DNA of 64,000 bases from Symbiodinium natans. Taxonomy: Eukaryota > Sar > Dinophyceae > Suessiales > Symbiodiniaceae. Numbering within the stretch: position 1 is the stretch's first letter; each line of letters begins with the position of its first letter. Below the pieces are notes generated by a model. The model searched no databases. It was not told the DNA's origin and saw only the letters and a program-made list of their open reading frames with translations. A program made the position numbers and the translations under genes. This document shows positions 55,187 through 64,000 of this stretch, one piece after another. The stretch is taken from positions 95,010-159,009 of the forward strand of contig CAJNDS010000356.1 in the NCBI GenBank assembly GCA_905221605.1, read 5' to 3'.

Positions 55187-57563
55187 ATGGTGCCGCCAAT
55201 GTTCTGGGCAATTCTGCATGTTCTTGCGTGCGCACACGAGGTGGAGCAGAAGCACGAAGCATACGAAGAAAGCCATGCCTCGGTGATCAAATCGCAGCTG
55301 CTGCGCTGGGCTGCCACCTGGGAGGAGTCTGCTGAAGCCCGCGATGTGGTGCTTCAACATATCCGGGAACAGATGGCCGCTGTCAGTTTCGATGTCGCAA
55401 GCACCTACGCCAGCTGGGCTGCAGAGCTTCCCAACTCAGCTGGAAACTATGCAGTAGCTGCTGCAGTGTCTGAGTCAGTCGCATTTCTACCGGACTGCAT
55501 TGCGGAGCTCAAAACAAAGAGCGAGCTACAGACCCGATGCCCCCAGAAGATGCTGAAGATTGCCATCCAGAAGCTCTTCAGCATGGACGATGCGGAGGGC
55601 GCTACACGAGTCTGGATGCTCGCCCGAAGGCTGTATCGTGGGTCAACTCGCATGTTTCCTGAGATGCTTCCGGAGGAAGAGGCCGCAATTCCTTGGCCCT
55701 CTGCCGTGCAATCATCAACAGTTTGGGTTCGAGGATTGCGTGAAAAGCCTTTCTGGGACTGCTACCAGGCGTGGCCATTTGTCCGCACATTGGAGGCCCA
55801 TGCTGCCCGCATTCTCAGCGAAGCCACAGACGTGGCACCAAAGTTGACACGAGCATACCCATACCTCTTCACGCAAGGTTCCTGGCAAAACCTGTTTCTT
55901 TTCAGAGGCCGCACTTGGAATGCAGACATTTGCCACATCATGCCTCGCACTTGCCAGCTTCTGATGCCCGAAATCCCCACAAAACCTGGTTTGCCTACAG
56001 TCGTCCCCAATAATGAAGAGATTGTGCTCTTCCGGTCGATGGACGGTGCCTATGTGGGGCCCCACAGCGGCGCAGTGAATAATCAAATCAATATCCACCT
56101 GACCTTGAAGGGATCACGTGGAGCTTTCTTGAACGTGGCGGGGGATCGTCACGAGCTGAAGCCAGGAAAGGCGATGTGCTTTCAAGACAGCTATCTGCAC
56201 AGCCTGGAGCACAAATGCGACAAGAACTCGGACGACTGCAACGAGCGGCTCTCACTCGTGGTGCGCGTGCTCCATCCAGACTTTGACGCCCACAGCGTCC
56301 ATGGGTATGCGGCCACGGAGGCGGAGGGGGCATTGGAGGCCTTCAGCGAGAGCGCCGCCCTAAGGGCGGAGCTCTCCCGGCTGCGTGAGCAGTACCGCAA
56401 GCTATCGGACAGGCCGGAAGAGCCAGGAGAGGAGTCCTGCAAAGCCCCCCTGCCAACAGATGCTGATTTGCAGAATGCCCATGAGGTCTTTGCTTTCTTG
56501 AGCCAGGAATTCCATGGTTGGGCGCCTTCTGAGGAGCCCATCGACGCGATAGTTGTACTTTCCAACTGGTACGACCGCATGTCCAAGGTTCGAAAAGTAC
56601 TGGAGACTATATCCCCCTTGGGAATTTTTTCTTTTTGTTCATACAAAAATCCAAGAGGATATCAAACAAAAAAACATGTTCATTAAGGTTCTAAGGGGAG
56701 TATAGGAGATAGCTGCCAGCGCGCGCAACGTGCCGATTGTGGTGGTGGGGGGCCGTGGCCGACTGAGCTCGATCCGTGCTGCCGAGCTGGATGGGGAAGC
56801 CCATGCTACCTTGGCAAGGCTGCTTGTATTGTTAGAGGTGCCAGGCGAGCTGGGTACTTTAGGAACAAACAGAGTGGTCGCGATCAGCTGCAATGAGTGC
56901 CCCACGCCAGAGCTTCGAGCCAAGTGCGGCTGTGTCGGCAACACTGGCTTCAACGCAGACCGGTTCTTGGAGTGGGCTGCTACATTCTTGCCACCACTGC
57001 CACACAGACCTCGGCGAGTCGTCATCGTGGAGGAGTCATATCTCGTGCGCCGGGTGACAGCCACTGTTTTGGGGCGTCTTTCTGGTATGACCTCGCCAAG
57101 ACATGTACACAACCATTCGACAATGCAGGTCAGTATCGTGAATGCAAGGGAAGTAAGTGATGCCCTGGATCAGCTTCTCCAGGTGCATGAACCAATGCCC
57201 AGCGCCATGATGCAGTTGATGGCAGACGAGGTTGCGAGATTGGAAAACTATTCGAGTCAAACTGCTGGTTCGCCACAGCTGTTCTCGGAAGTCATGTTCC
57301 TCGGAGACGTCCAGGCAGTGACATCCGAAACTCAGGCAACCATCGCAGAAGGGCCCTATGCGGCATTTCGGCGTGTGCGGCGGTTGGGAAAGGAGCTTTC
57401 TGCAAGATATGCCGCACCCATGGAGAAAGTCGCCCGGGACAGGCGGCTTTTCTGGAAATGTGTGGCTCCAAGGGACTCGGAGGGCGTGGCTACTTGGACG
57501 GTGCCTGAAGCACCGGGTGAGGCATGGAGATTCTGGCGAAAACCCAACGATGGCGAGTCCTGA
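55187..57563 (+). CDS. Aspartyl/asparaginyl beta-hydroxylase fused to a DUF218/YdcF-like domain (758 aa)
   Basis: The start is set at ATG 55187, followed by a hydrophobic stretch (MVPPMFWAILHVLACAHE) that could be a signal or anchor. Residues about 195-370 form an aspartyl/asparaginyl hydroxylase domain: WPFVRTLEAH, RTCQLL, GAYVGPHSGAVNNQINIHLT with metal histidine 293, and GKAMCFQDSYLHSLEHKC with histidine 338 (45 residues apart, as in the family), then ERLSLVVRVLHPDF. This family is a 2-oxoglutarate Fe(II) dioxygenase. After a helical linker (about 380-440), PIDAIVVLSNWYDRMSKVRK, VPIVVVGGRGRLSSI and RVVIVEESYLVRRVTATVLG follow the order of DUF218/YdcF proteins (strand, GG loop, late strand followed by RR). 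The domain is split by one introner (56609-56708) whose removal gives LEIAASARN in frame. The first exon is 1.4 kb, unusually long here. The DUF218 assignment is by motif order only. Confidence 0.82.
56609..56708 (+). mobile_element. Introner, family B (hydroxylase gene)
   Basis: ACTATATCCCCCTTGGGAAT at the left and AAGGGGAGTATAG at the right, flanked by GAG (56606-56608, 56706-56708). Excision joins CTG GAG ATA GCT in frame. Unspliced reading continues open for 26 codons, which hides the intron from ORF callers. Confidence 0.88.
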
Positions 57564-58599
57564 GTTCGCTGAGAACTCGTGAAAAAGGAGGGGGGGGGGG
57601 GCGGGGGGTTCGGGATGAATGCCTCCACTCTGCGTGAGCTGATTGGCCTTCGTGAGCTATGGGCCGGGTGGCTACTAGTAATGGGTGTAACACGCAGTTG
57701 CCGTTTGATTGTAAGACGCAGGCCGTGTGGACATCCATCGGTTGCAACTTAATAGCTTACGCTCGTTCACGCGTGTCGTGTGTTGAGTCGAACGCCGATC
57801 TACTTTGAGCATATGCGCATGAGGGCATGTATTGTTTCTTCGTGGATCCAGGCTGGCTACTCTTCTTGGCAAGTTGATCTATCTTCTCGGTTTCGTTTGG
57901 GGATGTCATCTGGTTAGCATCTGTGTAGTGAGGGTTGTTGCGTGTGTTTTGCCACCCATCTGAGTATAGCGCGCTGAAGGACGGCAAACCCTCAAACCCT
58001 CAAACCCTCAAACCCTCAAACCCTCAAACCCTCAAACCCTAAACCCCGACTGTTCCCTGCGGAGTGATCCCAGAGGGGGTCTGCTAGGCGGGTGGCAAAA
58101 AAAACCCTAAACCCTAAACTGAAGTGAGTCCGAAACCCTGATACCCAGGCAGTCGGCGGCTGCAGCAGCTTGGGGCAGCTGCAAAAAGGCCGTCGATCGA
58201 CACGGGCATTCCCAAAATGGGGGCTCCCTTGATACGCAGTTTAGGGTTTAGGGTTTAGGGTGTTGTTTTTCCGAAATTAGGGCCCCTCTTTATGAGGGGA
58301 TCCTACTATGTAAAGAAGGATTCCCCTATTCTCGTAAACCCCAAAATGGGCCCTTGGATATACCCCCCAATTATGCCATAATCCTCAGTCTAGGAGCTCC
58401 CAAAAGGGGCACCCCTATTTGGGAATTGCCCACATGCTTTGGTGGAGTGTTTTGAGCCTTTTGATAGCAAGATTCCGAATTTAGGAAGAAAGGCCCCATG
58501 GGATTTAGGAAGCTGAACCCGAAAAATCCCTAAACCCTAAACCCTAAGCCCTAAACCCTAAACCTAAGCCCTGAACCCTAGTCCCTAAAACCCAAAAAG
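57564..58599. other. Intergenic with telomere variants and a family I element
   Basis: CCCTCAAA units at 57985-58040, poly-G at 57590-57607, a long family I inverted-repeat segment at about 58205-58430 (TTCCGAAATTAGGGCCCCTC, AAGGATTCCCCTATT, CCCAAAATGGGCCC), then CCCTAAA blocks at 58530-58575. No gene is identified, though 58142-58200 could be an exon. Confidence 0.4.
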
Positions 58600-59043
58600 G
58601 GGCCTCGGGATGCGCAGGCTCGGCTTGCCAGCACGGAGTGATGGCAAAGCAAAGAGCTGTGCTCCTTGCGCGGTTGGAAAAAAAGAAGTTCAGGGTTCAG
58701 GGATTAGGGTTTAGGGTTTAGGGTTTTAGGGTTTAGGGTTTAGGGTTTAGGGTTCAGGGTTCAGGGTTCAGGGTTCAGGGTTTAGGGTTTAGGGACAGTA
58801 TCCTTTCCTGGCAGTTGTCCGCAGTCCAGTCGCAAAAGGGGCCTTGAGGGTTCTCGTCCGAAGCTGTCGACTATGGGGAATGTTCCCGGCTTTTTGCAGC
58901 AGAGCTTTCGATTGCAAGCCTGTCCGACACTTGATGGTCAATTCTGCCATCGGGACATCCAGAGAGCCATCCTACTCACATGGCTTGTGTCGCCTGAGGT
59001 TCGCCGAGCCAGCGATGCCTGCAACGAAAGCTATGTGCTGTAA
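58600..59043 (+). CDS. 3' exon(s) of an unidentified gene
   Basis: After a TTTAGGG/TTCAGGG block (58700-58795), an open stretch from about 58840 reads MGNVPGFLQQSFRLQACPTL and RAILLTWLVSPEVRRASDAC to a TAA at 59041-59043. A possible upstream exon is at 58604-58680. Composition is protein-like; no family is recognised. Confidence 0.35.
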
Positions 59044-59168
59044 AATGTGGGGTGGCAACCCGGGCACAGGCTTGGGGTGGATATCCCTGAACCCTAAACC
59101 CCGTGGCACAGGGAATGCTTTGCGATTCAGAAAGAGAGACTGAGAATAGCATAGCTGGCCCCCTTTCA

Positions 59169-59238
59169 CTGCCCTGAATCAAGGGTTCCAAGTATGGGCC
59201 GTCAATTTGGGTCCCTTGTTACATAACCCTTATTTACA

Positions 59239-59275
<37 letters not shown>

Positions 59276-59300
59276 CGTACACATATGTTCAGGGCCCATA
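59169..59300 (+). mobile_element. Introner-like inverted-repeat element
   Basis: CCAAGTATGGGCCGTCAATT at the left is mirrored by TCAGGGCCCATACTT at the right (core AAGTATGGGCC / GGGCCCATACTT), with a TATATA centre. Size and structure match the other families, but no second copy was seen. Confidence 0.55.
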
Positions 59301-59598
59301 CTTCGCACCTAGAAAAGAAGGGTAAGTGACCAACAGCAATGGCCTATGGTTCCAACCTTGGACTGAAATGCGACAACATCCTGACCCTGTTACACATCCA
59401 TTTTTTGAAGCAACACTCTGCTGCCCGAAATCCTGACAAAAAAAAATCCCCCCCTTTTTTTTGAGCCTCCCCCTTTTTGAATCTTCTGGATGCCCGGCAC
59501 ATGTACCCCCCCCATGTTGTAACTGGCCGCCTTGTGCTCGAAGCCTGGGAGCATCCTTTGGGCGCAGTGAAAACCCCACAGCTGCGCTAAGAAGCTCC

Positions 59599-59711
59599 TG
59601 AGTAGCTGAGTGAGTACACTTTGCACTTTTTGGGATACTCTAATCCCCTATAGAACTGAAAGTGTGGTTTAGGGTTTAGGGTTTAGGGTTTAGGGTTGCA
59701 ACTAAGGCTCC
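59599..59711 (+). mobile_element. Introner, family H, with a telomere block
   Basis: TGAGTAGCTGAGTGAGTACA at the left, GCAACTAAGG at the right; flanking CTCC (59595-59598, 59708-59711); TTTAGGG units at 59667-59697. Related to 51157-51287. Confidence 0.75.
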
Positions 59712-60022
59712 ATGTTCCAATGCCACCTCCATGTGCCGGAATGAAATTGGTGCTGGCATGTGTGGCCTTCCACCGTTGCTTGGCTGTTATTGGCTTCCCT
59801 AAACCCTAAACCCTAAACCCTAAACCCTAAACCCTAAACCCTAAACCCTAAACCCTAAACCCTAAACCCTGCCATGCTTATGGCAATCATGGACTTTGAA
59901 GTCTTGACAGCTGCAGTGACCTCATCTGACATTTGCCGAGGTGTGGTGAGCTTTGCGGACGTAGAAGAGTCCCCCGGCTGCGCGTTGGTTCAACGCAAGG
60001 CGACGCAGTTGCTGCAGCAGGA
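59712..60022 (+). CDS. Two exons of an unidentified gene around a telomere-array intron
   Basis: 59712 to about 59797 reads MPPPCAGMKLVLACVAFHRC. A CCCTAAA array of about ten units (59797-59870) follows. About 59874-60020 then reads MLMAIMDFEVLTAAVTSSDI and GVVSFADVEESPGCALVQRK before another TTTAGGG block. These are clearly coding-like and share phase with an uninterrupted chain, but no family is recognised. Confidence 0.45.
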
Positions 60023-60519
60023 ATATAGGGTTTAGGGTTTAGGGTTTAGGGTACCCTTTTTGGGGATGTTTCACCGGGGTCCCTATCTTGGGAAATACCC
60101 ATATTGCTTAGGATAGTTCCCTCTTGTACTAACAGTCCTTATTAGGGAATATAGTAGGGGAGAACATTTTTTTTGGGTGTTTTTTGTTTTTTTGGGTATT
60201 TTTTTTGTTTTGCTTGTTTTTGTTCCTTTCTCCTTGTTTCTGCCTATGCTTTTCGCTTTCTGCTTTTCGCTTCGCTTTTGTATTTGCTTTTGCTTCGTTT
60301 TTTGCTTGTCGTTTTTTTGCCTGTCTGAATTGCTTGTCGCTTTTTGCTTTTGCTTTTCCTGTTGCTTTTTCTTTTGGTTTTGCTCTTGCTTGTGCTTCTG
60401 CTTTTGCTTTTGCTTTTTCTCTTAGCTCCTTTTTGTTTCAGGTCATTTTTTGGCTTTCTGCTTTTGACGGTTGCTTTTGCTTTTCATGTTTGTGTCTAGT
60501 GTATACATGTAGTATATGT

Positions 60520-61164
60520 GCATATCGTATATATATATATATAGACTATATACATATATATATATATAGTGTTATATATATATGTAGTATATCTAGTGTA
60601 GTTTTTTGGTTCATACGTTATATATATATAGTATATATAGTAGAGTATACATGAGATATGTATGATACATTTTATACATATATATATATATATATATAGT
60701 GCACATACTATAGGTTATACAACGTGTATATGGATATATATATATATATGTATAGTGTATATAGCATGCATTTTCACACACGATATAAAAATATTCTATG
60801 GTATATATGGTGTGCATCATAGTATATAGAGTATATAATATATATTATACTAGTATATATAGTATATATATATACAGATTATATAGAAGTATTATCAACT
60901 AATATATTGTATATATTCAGTATAATTAGTAGGGGCAATATTATAGTAAAAAACGTATGTGTATATATATTATAGTTTGGAAAAAAAGTATAGGTTTGCA
61001 TATATCGTATATTGGTATAATATAATATATATATATATATAGATATAATATATAACCTTATATATATATATATATATATATCATATACATACAGTATATA
61101 CATAGCATATATATATATATATAGCAAATATATAGTGTATATATATATATAGAGTATATATAGA

Positions 61165-61195
<31 letters not shown>

Positions 61196-61199
61196 ATAA

Positions 61200-61230
<31 letters not shown>

Positions 61231-61250
61231 GTGTATATAGTATAGAAAGC
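60520..61250. repeat. TATA-type microsatellite
   Basis: Nearly continuous TATATA and GTATATA repeats; all frames encode Tyr/Ile strings, so no gene. Confidence 0.95.
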
Positions 61251-61369
61251 CAAGATTCTTTGATATATGTGTTTGACGGTATGTACAGTATGGAAAAGTT
61301 TGTTTTCTTTTGGTCTTTTATGATATAATATACATTAAGATACATGCTAGGCTGCGCCCTCCCTGCAAA

Positions 61370-61650
61370 GCGTGCTTCAAGGCATATGAATCTTGTTGAA
61401 ACCCATCGTGTGAGCATTGTGGTTGCAAATGGGGGGGGCTGCGCCCCCCCCCAACCCCCCCGCTTCTTGTAAGCCGCGCAAAGCGGCTTCAGAGCCTATG
61501 AATCTGGTTGAAACCCATCATGTCAACATTGTGTTTGCAAACGGGGGGGTTGCCCCCCTCCCCCTCCCCCTAACCCCCAACCCGCTTTATTTAAGCCGTG
61601 CAAAGCGTGCTTCAAAGCCCATGAATTTTGTTGAAACCCATCTTTAGATA
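61370..61650 (+). repeat. Tandem repeat, about 112-123 bp, two and a half units
   Basis: The anchor GAATCTTGTTGAAACCCATC recurs at 61388, 61500 and 61623 with small changes. Each unit includes a G-run/C-run pair and GCCGCGCAAAGCGGCTTC. A further 37-45 bp repeat (AGTAGTATGAATCCTATGA, AAGAAATCCCACGAAAAG) follows at 61650-61935. Confidence 0.8.
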
Positions 61651-61942
61651 ATAAGAAATCCCACGAAAAGTTATATGAATCCTATGAAAATATAGAGGGG
61701 ATGTAGCTTCTTCCTAGGAAAAACCAAGAAAACAAGCCAAGCAAAGAAGTAATAAGTAGTATGAATCCTATGAGAATTTGGGCTTTCTCACGAAAACCAG
61801 GAAAACGAACCAAACAAACAGGATAAGTAAGAAATCCCACGAAAAGTAGTATGAATCCTATTAAAATCACGAGGGAATGTAGTTTTGTCCTAGGGAAAAC
61901 CACGAAAACGAACCAAAAACAAAGAAATCCTACGAATAATAC

Positions 61943-61988
61943 TCCTACTACTACTACTACGACGATGACTACTACTACTACGACGACA

Positions 61989-62079
<91 letters not shown>

Positions 62080-62080
62080 T
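61943..62080. repeat. (CTA)n trinucleotide array
   Basis: About 45 CTA units with a few CGA variants, followed by poly-A with C interruptions to 62145. Confidence 0.95.
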
Positions 62081-62281
62081 TACTAGTATTGAGTACAGAA
62101 CAAAAAAAAAAAAAAACACAAAAAAAAAAAAAAACACAAAATTCCTAAATTAATTCCGGACCCATATAGTAGGGAGGAACTATCATCCCTATTCAGGACT
62201 GTTAGTATAAGGGGAACGTCCCAGCCCTAAAGCCAAAACCCTAAACCCTAAACCCTACTCTGGGTTGTGAGAGTCGAAACC

Positions 62282-63296
62282 CTACTCTGGGTAATGCCCA
62301 TGTTGCCCTTGTTTGATGATGCATGTCCTCTGCTTCCCGGCAAAAGCCATGGTGCGCAGGCGGAGCCCTTGCCTCCCCGATCTCCACCTGCTGATGCCGA
62401 GCCTGTCATTTTGACGAGGCTGGCCAGGTTGTTTTGGGTTTAGGGTTTGGGGTTTGGGGTTTAGGGTTTCGGGGTACCATGACCCCCTAGTTGCACGCAT
62501 CGTTGTGTGGTGGAGGTTGCGGGCTGAAGGGCCTGCATGGCGGAGCAAGCGTTGGCTTCACCGAGTTCTTGCTTTAGCTGATGTCATTGTAAGCATCTAT
62601 TGGAGGCGGTATGGTTGGAGTAGAGTAGATTCAAGATGGCGCCATTTCGTGCCAGCGCCAGCCGGCTGCTGTTTCCGGAAGGCATCCTAGAACATCGCTA
62701 AATGATTAGGATACCGGGCTGCATCCCCTCGGCTCCCATGCGGCAGGTTAGAGAGCAACGTGGAGCAGGCTGGTCGTGCAGCTGACGCTGTCTCCGCGGA
62801 CGCGATGTCGCTGGTAGACGAGCTCTCAAAGCTGCACGCATCGTTGAAGCGGACCCACGTGACGGAAGCGGTGTCACCGCCACTGCAAGCGGGCTTACTG
62901 GAAACCTTGGAGGCCGCACATGCCATGCTAACATTGCCTGTGCGTGAACCGACCCAGGGGTCAGATTCAATGCTGGCGACAGATGAGTCGACAGATGAGT
63001 CGGACACTTCTATCCATACAACGAGCGTGAAGTTCCAACAGTTGACTGAGCCTACTGAACAGTCTAGCAAGACAAAGACGTGGAGGGACGTGGCCAGCAA
63101 GGTGTTGTGTTTTGGTGGGTTGCTTCAGGCAAAGACCGGTGTTCTTGTTTGGGCGGGCACGTCAGTCTTCCTGGCGCTTACGTTGCTCGTTGTCTCCGCC
63201 AGATCATTCTTCACAAGTGGAGGCGAGCCAGAGGTGAACGAATCATTGGTGGATACGCTGAGACTTGACAGACTCGATATGACTCGACAAAACTAA
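62282..63296 (+). CDS. Unidentified protein with a C-terminal membrane segment
   Basis: A possible exon at about 62290-62435 reads MPMLPLFDDACPLLPGKSHG and is followed by a TTTAGGG-type block (62437-62475). The main frame from about 62716 to TAA 63294-63296 has helical text (SLVDELSKLHASLKRTHVTE), an acidic Thr/Ser patch and one strong hydrophobic segment (VLVWAGTSVFLALTLLVVSA, about 63142-63201), then a polar tail. This suggests a tail-anchored or single-pass membrane protein. No family is recognised; the link between the two parts is unproven. Confidence 0.45.
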
Positions 63297-64000
63297 GCTC
63301 TGACGCCTCGTGAGAGGAAGATGTGTCACGGACTGTGCTTGGACAAAAGCTGCATAGGGTTCTTGCCGACTCGACATTCTGCAAGGGCTTTGCCAGTCCT
63401 TTTCATCAGCCTGGACTCGTTTTCGATGATTGTTTATGGTATGAAGGTGGCTGTCCCCCTATCGTATGTGACATAGACTCAAGAAAACAAAACAATATGT
63501 CAAGAAACGTTTGCCAGCAACAACTTGAAAAACACTTCTTTCATCATCGAACTATGCGTGTGCGAAAACATGTGTCGCCATATCTATGCAGCGAATATGA
63601 AATTTTTGTAATCCACAATGATTTTGTTTTGGGGGGGGGTACGTGTTCTTGTAGCCCCAACAATATTCAATTCAAAAAATTCAGTGCAAAAGGGGCTTGC
63701 AAATTTGTGTTTTTTTGGTATCCTTTGAGTGTGGGTTGGTTTTCTGATGAACGAAGGAAAAATAAAAAAATCATGAATTTTATCTCTGGAATTATTAACT
63801 TCCAACGATCCTTAATGATAATTACGAATGTATAATGATTCTTAATGATGATTATGGGGCAATGCCAATTATGGATATTTTTTTATTACCTTAATAATAT
63901 GGTATTTTTTATTATTTGATTCCCTAATTCTTATGGATTATTTTAATTCTGGAAAATGGAATGAAGGTATTATGAATCTTATTATTGGAATTATTAATTG
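63297..64000. other. AT-rich 3' flank, no gene seen
   Basis: Open frame 63323-63835 lacks protein character. The last 250 bp are built from ATTATTAA/CTTAATGATGATTAT words resembling short tandem repeats. Confidence 0.4.

Larger units (their letters stand above)
60105..62222 (+). mobile_element. Family C introner halves separated by about 2 kb of low-complexity DNA
   Basis: 60115-60162 matches the left half of family C (GTTCCCTCTTGTACTAACAG, TCCTTATTAGGGAATATAGT). 62160-62222 matches the right half (TATAGTAGGGAGGAACTATC, AGGACTGTTAGTATAAGGGG). In between: T/C-rich text (60170-60480), AT microsatellite (60520-61250), a GC-rich tandem repeat, and a CTA array. The simplest reading is one element expanded from inside. 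Confidence 0.45.

Noticed and set aside
60177-61417. Phe/Cys-rich and Tyr/Ile-rich frames
   Set aside because: Translations of T-rich and TATA microsatellite, with no other support.
61682-62153. Poly-Val / poly-Thr frames at the CTA array
   Set aside because: Direct translation of a trinucleotide repeat.

Overview
The window reads as nuclear DNA of a dinoflagellate. I infer this from five things: plant-type telomere repeats (TTTAGGG/CCCTAAA) scattered through it in dozens of short blocks in both orientations; every confidently placed gene on the + strand; genes cut into many short exons; GC donors beside GT donors, with AG|G acceptors; and intron-sized inverted-repeat elements that sit inside codons and rejoin the frame exactly when removed. 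Bacterial-type proteins (type III glutamine synthetase, MutS2, a RavA/MoxR ATPase) occur in intron-rich form. The species cannot be named from sequence alone.

Layout: 1-214, the 3' end of an unidentified gene. 1264-4456, a JmjC/cupin_8 hydroxylase gene. 5.2-7 kb, short exons of an unidentified gene. 7.19-9.35 kb, an AT-rich minisatellite forming a palindrome of about 2 kb. 9.58-17.7 kb, three tandem copies of a 2.24 kb pyrimidine-rich unit plus diverged and inverted copies. 18.1-26.7 kb, a type III glutamine synthetase in about 18 exons. 28.3-29.6 kb, an intronless secreted Cys-rich repeat protein. 30.0-30.9 kb, an RS-rich protein followed by 1.6 kb of TG/TGTC microsatellite. 32.7-33.75 kb, an unidentified gene with four copies of one introner. 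34.9-38.8 kb, a serine carboxypeptidase (S10). 41.1-42.2 kb, an unidentified helical protein. 42.4-44.4 kb, RavA/MoxR AAA+ ATPase. 45.05-46.2 kb, an unidentified gene. 46.6-51.4 kb, MutS2. 52-54 kb, scattered exons. 55.2-57.6 kb, an aspartyl/asparaginyl beta-hydroxylase joined to a DUF218/YdcF-like domain. 58.6-63.3 kb, unidentified exons, one lying beside a low-complexity tract of about 2 kb that splits an introner, and a membrane-anchored protein.

The most interesting content is the intron system. At least nine families of 80-140 bp inverted-repeat elements act as introns. At more than a dozen sites I removed the element plus one copy of a short flanking direct repeat and recovered an uninterrupted reading frame, often restoring a known family motif. 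Other introns consist largely of telomere-repeat arrays, and at least two are flanked by 7-9 bp direct repeats that also rejoin the frame exactly, so telomere-repeat DNA itself may have been inserted as introns. Some introners contain telomere arrays. Because exons are short, most long open frames in the window are not genes; the real coding sequence is fragments of 30-400 bp. All exon joins are read by eye and have no transcript support.
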